Part shown: positions 16,288 to 23,340 of the stretch, piece by piece
Numbering within the stretch: position 1 is the first letter of the stretch
Layout of the letters: each line of letters opens with the position of its first letter
From: UBA7985 sp049612785
Lineage (GTDB): Bacteria; Pseudomonadota; Alphaproteobacteria; UBA7985
Assembly (NCBI GenBank): GCA_049612785.1
Contig: JBMZBW010000030.1
Span: 1-24,417 of the forward strand
Direction of reading: 5' to 3'
DNA: 24,417 nt
Notes under the pieces: model-generated
Database searches by the model: none
Told to the model about the DNA's origin: nothing
The model's input: the letters and a program-made list of their open reading frames with translations, nothing else
Program-made: the position numbers and the translations under genes

Positions 16288-17475
16288 TCAGCTCAAGGAC
16301 CGATAAACCGCGTCGATTAGCGTCTGTCCACGTTCATTTGCGAAAAAGCCGGTACCTAACCGCGTCATAGCATAGCCAAAGGCGATTCTGTTATCCGGGT
16401 CGGCGAAGCTGATCGAACCGCCAATACCCGTGTGGCCGAAAGCACCGTTCGGGATGCGCAGAGATCGACCGTTGGAAGACGGACCCCCATTATCCATGCG
16501 CAGCATGGCCCCCAGAGAAAAGCGCGTGGGGAGGCCCAGATTGATGTCTTTCTTCGTTTCCATCGAGGGCCGTCGCAGTCGCTCAACAGCATTCGTGCTC
16601 AGCAGCGTACCGTCATTCTCTGCCAAGGGCTGATACAGGTTTGCCATACCGCGCGCATTGCCGATCCCGCCAGCACCGCCAATGTGCGCAGGCCAATAGA
16701 TCGGTTTGTTGGCAGAAAACCGGCCTGTATTGAGCAGGGAGAGGAAGGGGATGGATTTTTTGTCAAAGACCACTTTCCGCAGAAAAGGGCTCGCCAGAAC
16801 AGCGGTCAAAGACGGTTGCCCTGCGATCACCGGCGCAAAGCGGGCGTACTCGCTGCGCGGTAAACCAATATAGAACTCAGACCCTGTTGGCTGGCGAAAG
16901 TGCTTTTCAAAATAGTCACCTAGGCTCAGTCCAGACACCCGTCGAACGACTTCACCGACAAGCCAGCCAAAGGTCACCATATGATACCCGTTGGCACTGC
17001 CGGGTTCCCAGAATGGTTCCTCGGCAGCCAAGGCTTCAACCATGAAATCCCAATCCCGAAAACCAGCATGAGGGACCCGCCTGCGAAGGGCAGGGAGGCC
17101 AGCCGAATGGTTGAGCAGGGACGAGACGCGGATGTCGCCTTTCCCTTTGGCGGCAAACTCTGGCCAGTATGTTGCGACGGGCGCGTCGAGCTCAACTTGG
17201 CCTTCGTCAACCAACTTGTGCAGACACATCGCCGTCGCGACTTTGGTATTGGAAAACACGGGCAGGAGCGTGTCCGCTTCCCATGGCAAGGTCCGTGCGG
17301 GGTTCTGATGACCCATCCAGAGATCAACCACGGTTTGTCCCTGATAGATGACGGAAACACAGGCACCTATCTCGCGCCGCTCCCGGAAATTGGCAGCAAA
17401 GGCTTCAGCCACAGGCATAAACTGCGGGGCAGCAAAACCGCCCAGACCGGGGTTTTCTTCAAAAGGTGTCGTCAT
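16288..17475 (-). CDS. Beta-lactamase-fold serine hydrolase (EstB-like esterase)
   Basis: A 395-residue serine hydrolase of the class C beta-lactamase/esterase family. The SxxK motif is SNTK (Ser75, Lys78), Tyr164 in NGYHMVTFGW stands at the second-motif position, and HTG (348-350) takes the place of KTG. The YH.VTFGWL segment is typical of EstB-type esterases rather than true beta-lactamases. No signal peptide is visible, so it is probably cytoplasmic, which also argues against an antibiotic-resistance role. Its ATG overlaps the monooxygenase stop (ATGA at 17472-17475), so translation of the two is coupled. It probably hydrolyses an ester or lactone made by the monooxygenase. The 103-bp gap to pgi holds the pgi dyad. 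Confidence 0.86.
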   Translation of the reverse strand: MTTPFEENPGLGGFAAPQFMPVAEAFAANFRERREIGACVSVIYQGQTVVDLWMGHQNPARTLPWEADTLLPVFSNTKVATAMCLHKLVDEGQVELDAPVATYWPEFAAKGKGDIRVSSLLNHSAGLPALRRRVPHAGFRDWDFMVEALAAEEPFWEPGSANGYHMVTFGWLVGEVVRRVSGLSLGDYFEKHFRQPTGSEFYIGLPRSEYARFAPVIAGQPSLTAVLASPFLRKVVFDKKSIPFLSLLNTGRFSANKPIYWPAHIGGAGGIGNARGMANLYQPLAENDGTLLSTNAVERLRRPSMETKKDINLGLPTRFSLGAMLRMDNGGPSSNGRSLRIPNGAFGHTGIGGSISFADPDNRIAFGYAMTRLGTGFFANERGQTLIDAVYRSLS

Positions 17476-18941
17476 GGCATTTGACTCTGTTCGAGTTCAC
17501 TGTAATCCGGCGCGCGCAACTCACGGGCGAACATTGTTGCACTGCCGGGGTAAAGGGTTTCAATCCGACCGCTGGGGCTGCGGTACCAGCTATCGCAACC
17601 AGAGGCCCAGACGGTGTGATCCAGCTCCTCGGCGATACGGTCGTTGTAAGCGCGTTGCGCTTTGGGTGCGACGTCGAGGCAGGACTTTGTCTTCCGAGCA
17701 TGGTCGATGGCCTGCATGATCCAGTTTGTCGTCCGTTCGATCATGTAGATCACGGATGTTGTTCCCACACCCGTATTCGGTCCGGTGGACATGAAGTAGT
17801 TCGGGAAACCGGCGAGCATGACCCCCCGATAGGCCTCAACACCCTGTTTCCAAGCGACGCTGAGTTTCAAACCGTTGCGGCCCGAAGCGTCGAGTGAGAA
17901 AAACTGCTCCTGGATATCAAAGCCAGTGGCATAGACGATGAGATCGTAGTCGCGCTGAATGCCTTCGCCGTCTTTCATCCCGCTTGCATTAATTTCCTCA
18001 ATGCCGCTGGTGAGAAGATGGACGTTGTCTCGGTTCAGGGCGGGGAAAAAGTCATCGGAGATCAGAATGCGCTTACATCCCAGTTCATAGTCAGGAGTGA
18101 GTGCGCGGTGCATGCTGTGATCCCGAACAACGGCCCGGATGTAGCGACGGATTTGCCGAGCGCCGCGGGCTCTGAACCGGCGGCTTTTCACGACCGGGTA
18201 GAGGAACAGGTCCAGACGCCAGAAAAACGCCGCCCGGAGCAGTTGCATCGTGAAGGGCCACGCAGCAAAGAGCCGCTTTTCCCAATCCCGGTAAGCCCGA
18301 TCATTGCGGGGCGCGATATAGTTGGGGGTGCGCTGGTAAACATCGACATGGGCTGCTGATTGCGCGACTTGTGGCACCAACTGAATGGCGCTTGCTGCAC
18401 TGCCCACAACCGCTATCCTTTTGCCCGCAACGTCATAGTCAGAATCCCACAGCGCGGTGTGCATGCTGACCCCGGTAAAGCGGTCTCGACCCGGAATATC
18501 AGGCAACTTGGGACGATGCAGCCCGCCCATGCCGTTGATGATAAAGCGCGCAGTCATCTCGCCGCCATCGGCGAGCGAAATTCGCCAAAGCCCTTTTTCT
18601 TCGTCAAAGGCAGTCTTGATGACTTCAATCCCTAAGTGAATGTGGGGGGAGAGTTCAAACCGCTCGACCACGTGATGCATGTAGGCCAAAATTTCTGGCT
18701 GTCGGGCGTAAACGTGGCTCCAGTTCGGATTGGGGGCAAAGGAGAAACAATAGAGGTGTGAGGGAATGTCACAGGCAGCGCCGGGATAGCGATTGGCTTG
18801 CCAGGTACCGCCAATTTCGTTGGCCTTATCGACCACAACGAAATCCTTAATTCCTCGATCCAGAAGTTTGATCGCTGCACAAAGACCGGAAAAGCCCGTA
18901 CCGATTACCAGAACTTCATAGTGGGAACCGGATTTCAGCAT
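17472..18941 (-). CDS. Baeyer-Villiger-type flavin monooxygenase
   Basis: A 489-residue FAD- and NADPH-dependent monooxygenase that inserts oxygen into ketones to give esters or lactones. The first nucleotide-binding motif is VIGTGFSGL (12-20), followed by GGTW. The Baeyer-Villiger fingerprint FTGVSMHTALWD (155-166) matches FxGxxxHxxxWD, and the second Rossmann motif VVGSAASA follows at 178-185. Late in the protein, YATGFDIQEQF fits the conserved ATG motif region. The true substrate is unknown; cyclic, aliphatic and aromatic ketones are all possible in this family. It is divergent from a LysR gene and overlaps a downstream esterase-like gene. I see no obvious ribosome-binding site before ATG 18939-18941. 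Confidence 0.88.
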   Translation of the reverse strand: MLKSGSHYEVLVIGTGFSGLCAAIKLLDRGIKDFVVVDKANEIGGTWQANRYPGAACDIPSHLYCFSFAPNPNWSHVYARQPEILAYMHHVVERFELSPHIHLGIEVIKTAFDEEKGLWRISLADGGEMTARFIINGMGGLHRPKLPDIPGRDRFTGVSMHTALWDSDYDVAGKRIAVVGSAASAIQLVPQVAQSAAHVDVYQRTPNYIAPRNDRAYRDWEKRLFAAWPFTMQLLRAAFFWRLDLFLYPVVKSRRFRARGARQIRRYIRAVVRDHSMHRALTPDYELGCKRILISDDFFPALNRDNVHLLTSGIEEINASGMKDGEGIQRDYDLIVYATGFDIQEQFFSLDASGRNGLKLSVAWKQGVEAYRGVMLAGFPNYFMSTGPNTGVGTTSVIYMIERTTNWIMQAIDHARKTKSCLDVAPKAQRAYNDRIAEELDHTVWASGCDSWYRSPSGRIETLYPGSATMFARELRAPDYSELEQSQMP

Positions 18942-19056
18942 TGCTTATTGTCCTACCTGCGCTTGCGTGTTCGTTCAATTAGAGCCTATGCTGAATATGT
19001 AAGGGCCTAACCTTCAAAGTCGACAGCGTTAATTTAACTGACCAAAACGAGACCCA
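18942..19056. promoter_or_regulatory. Divergent promoter region, monooxygenase / LysR
   Basis: This 115-bp spacer must hold both promoters. It contains an imperfect dyad, TTAGAGCC (18979-18986) with GGGCCTAA (19003-19010), and a TTCA-N14-TGAA pair (18974-18995). These are candidates for the LysR regulator's own binding site, as LysR proteins usually bind dyads between divergent genes. The assignment is tentative. Confidence 0.45.
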
Positions 19057-19971
19057 ATGGATCGTATGCGAAGCCTTCGCCAGATTGTCACTCTGGCTGA
19101 TGCAGGCAACTTCAGGAAGGCAGCTGAACGTCTTGGCGTGACACACTCGGCGCTCAGTCAGGCCATTGCGAAACTTGAAGACAGCTATGGCGTTCCTCTG
19201 TTTGTTCGAAACAAGCAGGAAACGGTTCCTACGGCCTTTGGCCGTCGCATGGTCGAAGCGGCGCGACAAGCCTTGGTTGAGATCGAGCGCGCCGAACGCG
19301 ATGTCGCGATGATGCGCAACTGGGAAACCGGGGTACTGACCATCGGTTCTGACCCCAATGTTGCCGAAAGTCTGCTCGCGCCGGTTCTGGTCAGCATGAT
19401 GCGGCGACACCCTCACGTCCGGATCAAGGTGCTCTCTCGGAATTGGCAGGCGATGGAACACAGCCTGATCAACAAAACCATCGACATCTATGTCGGATTG
19501 GCTCCCGACCGGCGGACAGATGCGCTGGTTTACGACAGCATTCCGCTTGCCCCGCCCATTTGCGTCTGTCGCGCTGGGCATCCGTTGATTGGACGCTCCT
19601 TGCGGATTCAGGATATTCGCCCCTATCCGTTTTTGGCAGCCGATGCACCGATCTGGTACCTCGAAAACGTGCGCCAGACCTATCCGGACGAACTCAAAAC
19701 CCTTGATGACGTGCGTTCAACATTCCTGATGACTCAGGACCTTGGTTTGATGCGCAAAATGATCGCGGAAACCGATGCCATCGGCGTTCTGCCGGCTCAG
19801 GTGGTCTCGACCCAACTCAAGCGTAACGAAGTTGCGAAGCTCCGGTTCCATCGTGAACCATTCAGGGGCAGTCTGCCCGGCGTCATCGCGCGTCTGGATG
19901 GATACCCCCTGCCGCCCATCGCGCAGGCGCTGGTAACACGCATCCATCGCGCTGTGCAGAAGCGCATGTAA
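19057..19971 (+). CDS. LysR-family transcriptional regulator
   Basis: A 304-residue regulator. The N-terminal winged helix-turn-helix is clear: LRQIVTLADAGNFRKAAERLGVTHSALSQAIAKLED, then YGVPLFVRN. The rest is the periplasmic-binding-protein-like effector domain, ending near PPIAQALVTRIHRAV. LysR proteins usually control a divergent neighbour in response to a small-molecule inducer. Here that neighbour is the monooxygenase-hydrolase pair, so the inducer may be its ketone substrate or a product. ATG 19057 has only a weak GAG upstream; ATG 19066 is possible. Confidence 0.9.
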   Translation: MDRMRSLRQIVTLADAGNFRKAAERLGVTHSALSQAIAKLEDSYGVPLFVRNKQETVPTAFGRRMVEAARQALVEIERAERDVAMMRNWETGVLTIGSDPNVAESLLAPVLVSMMRRHPHVRIKVLSRNWQAMEHSLINKTIDIYVGLAPDRRTDALVYDSIPLAPPICVCRAGHPLIGRSLRIQDIRPYPFLAADAPIWYLENVRQTYPDELKTLDDVRSTFLMTQDLGLMRKMIAETDAIGVLPAQVVSTQLKRNEVAKLRFHREPFRGSLPGVIARLDGYPLPPIAQALVTRIHRAVQKRM

Positions 19972-19995
19972 GACAGCGATTCCTAACCTCTTTAC

Positions 19996-20010
19996 ATTTT
20001 CTTGGAAAAT
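19996..20010. repeat. Perfect 6-bp-arm palindrome upstream of the DUF2147 gene
   Basis: ATTTTC and GAAAAT flank a 3-bp spacer in an AT-rich stretch (about 19985-20085) between the LysR gene and the DUF2147 gene. The AT-rich stretch is the likely promoter region, but I cannot place the -35/-10 with confidence. The palindrome could be an operator or chance. Confidence 0.35.
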
Positions 20011-20098
20011 TACGCTGAATTTACCCTTATTTTCGGGCTCAATCGATCTATTTTACCGTTTGCTAAAAGAAGATTTGTACTGAATTGGGAGGTTTAGC

Positions 20099-20527
20099 AT
20101 GCGAAGTTTTCTGAAAGCATGGATCGGTATGGCGCTTGGACTTGCGGCTTTAGTCCCGGCTGTGACTCAAGCAGATGGGCATGCGGGGCATGAGGTTGTT
20201 GGCTTGTGGGATACAGCTTACGTCGGCAATCCGCCGCGTCACCTCATCGTCGATATCGGACCCTGCGAGAGTGACGCCAGCCTGTATTGCGGGGAAATCG
20301 TCGCGGCCCCTGATGCCGATAACCCGGAGTATTTTTTGACAAAGCTCATCCTGTTCGATCTGCAAGATCTGGGGGAGGGGAAGTTTGGCAAAGGTAAGGT
20401 CTGGAACCCGCTGGATAACAACATCTATGGCGGCAAAATGGAGCTCATGGAAAACGGAATGCTCAAGGTTGCCGGGTGTATCATCGGGATTTGCCAGTCA
20501 CAGGAATGGACCCGGACGGCGCAGTAA
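20099..20527 (+). CDS. Secreted DUF2147 family protein
   Basis: A 142-residue protein with an N-terminal signal peptide (MRSFLKAW, hydrophobic run, cleavage near VTQA/DG). The mature part starts with the typical VVGLWDT. It has IGPC...LYCGEIV with two cysteines, then GKVWNPLDNNIYGGKMEL, LKVAGCIIGIC, and QEWTR near the end, the pattern of DUF2147. Four cysteines in the mature part could form two disulfides in the periplasm. The family function is not established; members are small secreted beta-barrel-like proteins. The start is ATG 20099 with GGGAGG six bases upstream. Confidence 0.82.
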   Translation: MRSFLKAWIGMALGLAALVPAVTQADGHAGHEVVGLWDTAYVGNPPRHLIVDIGPCESDASLYCGEIVAAPDADNPEYFLTKLILFDLQDLGEGKFGKGKVWNPLDNNIYGGKMELMENGMLKVAGCIIGICQSQEWTRTAQ

Positions 20528-20528
20528 G

Positions 20529-20588
20529 GTCTTGGGACGAGTTCCAAGACTCGCCATATAGCTCAGGGCGGTGCTATGCCCGTCCTGA
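20529..20588 (+). repeat. Two tandem hairpins between the DUF2147 gene and galU
   Basis: GTCTTGG (20529-20535) pairs with CCAAGAC (20544-20550). Then TCAGGGCGG (20563-20571) pairs with CCGTCCTGA (20580-20588), with one G-T wobble. Neither is followed by a strong T run. They may end the upstream transcript or shape the galU leader. No gene is seen between 20528 and 20674. Confidence 0.45.
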
Positions 20589-20674
20589 CAATAAAATAGA
20601 TTGCGGGGATCTTGAGCGCATATGCAGGCTACACTAATGTTTCCCCTCACTCTCCAGCCTATCAAGGAATAGCG

Positions 20675-21571
20675 ATGCAGCGGGTCCGTAAAGCCGTTCT
20701 TCCGGTTGCAGGTCTTGGTACGCGGTTTTTGCCGGCGACCAAAGCCATGCCAAAGGAAATGCTCACTGTCGTGGACCGGCCCGTCATCCAGCACGCCGTG
20801 CAGGAGGCGCTGGCCAGTGGCATCGAGCAATTGATCTTTGTTACCGGACGCGGAAAGACGGCGATTGAGGACCATTTCGATCATGCCTTTGAGTTGGAAG
20901 CGACACTGGCTGCGAGAGGGAAAGACGAGGCTTTGCAGACCGTCGAAGCGACCAATTTTCCACCCGGCACCATCGCTTATGTGCGCCAGCAGGAACCGCT
21001 TGGTCTGGGCCACGCTGTGTGGTGCGCGCGCCACGTGATCGGCGATGAGCCGTTTGCCGTTCTGCTGCCGGACGACATTATTTTGGGCGATACACCCTGT
21101 CTCGCACAATTGCTCGACGTGTATGAGAACCTAGGGATTGATGGCGGGGCCAACCTGATTGGTGTCGAGGCGGTCGAGCCGGAAATGACCCGAAAATTTG
21201 GCGTTTTGGACATCGACCGGTGGCTGGAGGATGAAACCTCTTTCATCGCCAGAGGAATTGTCGAAAAACCCCGTCCGGAAGACGCCCCATCAAATATGGC
21301 TGTGTTTGGCCGCTACATTCTCGATCCAACTGTCTTGAAGCACCTGGACCGACAGGAAAGGGGAGCAGGCGGGGAAATCCAGCTCACCGATGCTATTGAT
21401 GCGAGTATCCGAGAGGGGGTTCAGACGCTGGGTCATCTGTGTGATGGACGGCGCTTTGATTGCGGGTCGAAGGAAGGCTTTGTTTTGGCAAACGTGGCCT
21501 ATGCCCTGCAGGACAAATTGATGGGTCCTGCTTTGAAACGCGCCATTCAGGATCTGGTGCGTGACAGCTAG
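20675..21571 (+). CDS. galU: UTP-glucose-1-phosphate uridylyltransferase
   Basis: A 298-residue cytoplasmic nucleotidyltransferase making UDP-glucose from glucose 1-phosphate and UTP, the precursor for polysaccharides and envelope glycolipids. The N-terminal VLPVAGLGTRFLPATKAMPKEMLTVVDRPVIQ is the GalU hallmark with the nucleotide-binding loop. FVTGRGK, VLLPDDI and the C-terminal FDCGSKEGF segment also fit. I chose ATG 20675 with AAGGA just upstream, which gives the normal length and N-terminus. An upstream start at 20612 would add 21 unrelated residues. With pgi nearby it sits at the hexose-phosphate branch point, though the genes are not in one operon. Confidence 0.94.
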   Translation: MQRVRKAVLPVAGLGTRFLPATKAMPKEMLTVVDRPVIQHAVQEALASGIEQLIFVTGRGKTAIEDHFDHAFELEATLAARGKDEALQTVEATNFPPGTIAYVRQQEPLGLGHAVWCARHVIGDEPFAVLLPDDIILGDTPCLAQLLDVYENLGIDGGANLIGVEAVEPEMTRKFGVLDIDRWLEDETSFIARGIVEKPRPEDAPSNMAVFGRYILDPTVLKHLDRQERGAGGEIQLTDAIDASIREGVQTLGHLCDGRRFDCGSKEGFVLANVAYALQDKLMGPALKRAIQDLVRDS

Positions 21572-21588
21572 AGTTTAGAGAGGCGTGC

Positions 21589-21609
21589 CCCCCTTTAAAA
21601 TAAAGGGGG
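21589..21609. terminator. Candidate terminator hairpin between galU and fhs
   Basis: CCCCCTTTA (21589-21597) and TAAAGGGGG (21601-21609) pair perfectly around AAA. It lies between two convergent genes, so it may serve both. No T run follows on either strand. Confidence 0.6.
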
Positions 21610-21624
21610 ACAGCATTTGGGCTC

Positions 21625-23301
21625 TTAGAACAGGCCTTCGATATCACCTGCTTCGTTCAGCATGATTGCTTCTGCTGCCGGGGTGCGAGGCAGGCCCGGC
21701 ATGGTCATGATCTCACCACAGATGGCGACGATGAAACCGGCACCAGCAGACAAGCGCACTTCACGGACCGGCAAGGAGTGCCCGGTCGGTGCGCCGCGCA
21801 GGTTCGGATCGGTAGAGAACGAGTACTGCGTCTTGGCCATACAGACCGGCAAGTTGCCGTAGCCAGCCTCTTCCCATGCCTTGAGCTGGTCACGGATTTT
21901 CTTGTCCGCCAGCACTTCATCGGCACGGTAAATCCGCTTTGCAACAGTCTCGATTTTCTGGAAAAGGCCCATGTCGTCAGGGTACAGCGTGGAGAATTGG
22001 GACATGCCGCTGTCTGCGATTTCGGCCACGCGGTTGGCCAGATCAATCACGCCCTTGGAGCCGTGTTCCCAGTGCTTACACAGAATGGCTTCTGAGCCCA
22101 TTTCCTCGACATAAGCTTTCACAGCCGCGACTTCCGCATCCGTGTCGGTCACGAAGTGGTTAATGGCAACAACCGCCGGAACACCGAAGGACTTCACATT
22201 CTCAATGTGGCGACCAAGGTTGGAGCACCCAGCCTTCACCGCATCAACGTTCTCAGGCCCCAGATCGGCCTTGGCCACGCCGCCGTTCATCTTCATCGCG
22301 CGCACGGTGGCGACGATCACAACCGCATCAGGCGCGAGACCGGCCTTGCGGCATTTGATGTTCATGAACTTCTCAGCGCCCAGATCGGCCCCAAAGCCCG
22401 CTTCCGTCACGACGTAGTCAGCGACCTTGAGCGCTGTCGTGGTTGCCACAACGGAGTTACAGCCGTGGGCGATGTTCGCAAACGGACCGCCATGGACAAA
22501 GGCTGGGTTGTTTTCCAGTGTTTGCACCAGGTTTGGCTGCATTGCCTGCTGCAGCAGGACAGTCATTGCACCGTCAGCCTTGATGTCACGGCAGTAAACC
22601 GGTGAACGGTCGCGGCGGTAAGCGACGATGATGTTACCCAGACGCTCCTTGAGGTCGTCCAGATCGGATGCGAGACACAGGATCGCCATCACTTCAGAGG
22701 CCACGGTAATGTCAAAGCCAGCTTGACGCGGGAAACCGTTGGAAATGCCGCCCAGAGAGGTCACAACATCGCGCAGTGCACGGTCGTTCATGTCCAGCAC
22801 GCGACGCCAAACAACACGGCGCACGTCGATACCCAGCTCGTTGCCCCAGTAAATGTGGTTCTCGATCATGGCGGCGAGCAGGTTGTGAGCTGACGTGATG
22901 GCGTGGAAGTCACCGGTGAAATGCAGGTTCATCTCCTCCATCGGAACCACCTGCGCGTAGCCGCCACCGGCTGCGCCGCCCTTCATGCCAAAGCAAGGGC
23001 CAAGCGATGCTTCGCGAATACAAATCGCCGCTTTCTTACCAATGGCGTTGAGACCGTCACCCAGACCGACAGTCGTCGTGGTCTTGCCTTCACCCGCGGG
23101 TGTTGGGTTGATGGCCGTCACCAGAATCAGCTTGCCGTCTTTCTTACCCTTCTGAGCCTTGATGAACTCAGCGGAAATCTTGGCCTTGTCGTGGCCAAAA
23201 GGAAGGAGATCTTCATAACCGATGCCGAGCTTTTCGCCGATCTGCTGGATCGGCTGTTTCTTGGCTTCGCGCGCAATTTCAATGTCAGACTTGTAGGACA
23301 T
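21625..23301 (-). CDS. fhs: Formate-tetrahydrofolate ligase
   Basis: A 558-residue cytoplasmic enzyme joining formate to tetrahydrofolate with ATP, giving 10-formyl-THF for purine and one-carbon metabolism. The ATP-binding loop TPAGEGKTTTTVGL is near 67-80. The first family signature GMKGGAAGGGYAQVVPMEEMNLHFTGDFHAI and the second (VVTEAGFGADLGAEKF) are intact, and the length is normal. The start is ATG 23299-23301. It is transcribed after the formate dehydrogenase alpha gene with only 39 bp between, so the two formate-using enzymes are probably co-regulated. Confidence 0.95.
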   Translation of the reverse strand: MSYKSDIEIAREAKKQPIQQIGEKLGIGYEDLLPFGHDKAKISAEFIKAQKGKKDGKLILVTAINPTPAGEGKTTTTVGLGDGLNAIGKKAAICIREASLGPCFGMKGGAAGGGYAQVVPMEEMNLHFTGDFHAITSAHNLLAAMIENHIYWGNELGIDVRRVVWRRVLDMNDRALRDVVTSLGGISNGFPRQAGFDITVASEVMAILCLASDLDDLKERLGNIIVAYRRDRSPVYCRDIKADGAMTVLLQQAMQPNLVQTLENNPAFVHGGPFANIAHGCNSVVATTTALKVADYVVTEAGFGADLGAEKFMNIKCRKAGLAPDAVVIVATVRAMKMNGGVAKADLGPENVDAVKAGCSNLGRHIENVKSFGVPAVVAINHFVTDTDAEVAAVKAYVEEMGSEAILCKHWEHGSKGVIDLANRVAEIADSGMSQFSTLYPDDMGLFQKIETVAKRIYRADEVLADKKIRDQLKAWEEAGYGNLPVCMAKTQYSFSTDPNLRGAPTGHSLPVREVRLSAGAGFIVAICGEIMTMPGLPRTPAAEAIMLNEAGDIEGLF

Positions 23302-23340
23302 GGTAAGGCCTTGGTGTTGGATAGACTGTCAATTTAGGGC

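Noticed and set aside
16288..17475. Beta-lactamase-family gene as an antibiotic resistance determinant
   Set aside because: No signal peptide, HTG in place of KTG, and translational coupling to a monooxygenase all point to an EstB-like esterase.
20551..20625. tRNA-like start (ATAGCTCAG, as in a D-arm) in the DUF2147-galU spacer
   Set aside because: No acceptor stem partner, no T-loop GTTCGA and no anticodon arm could be found; the bases are explained by the second hairpin.
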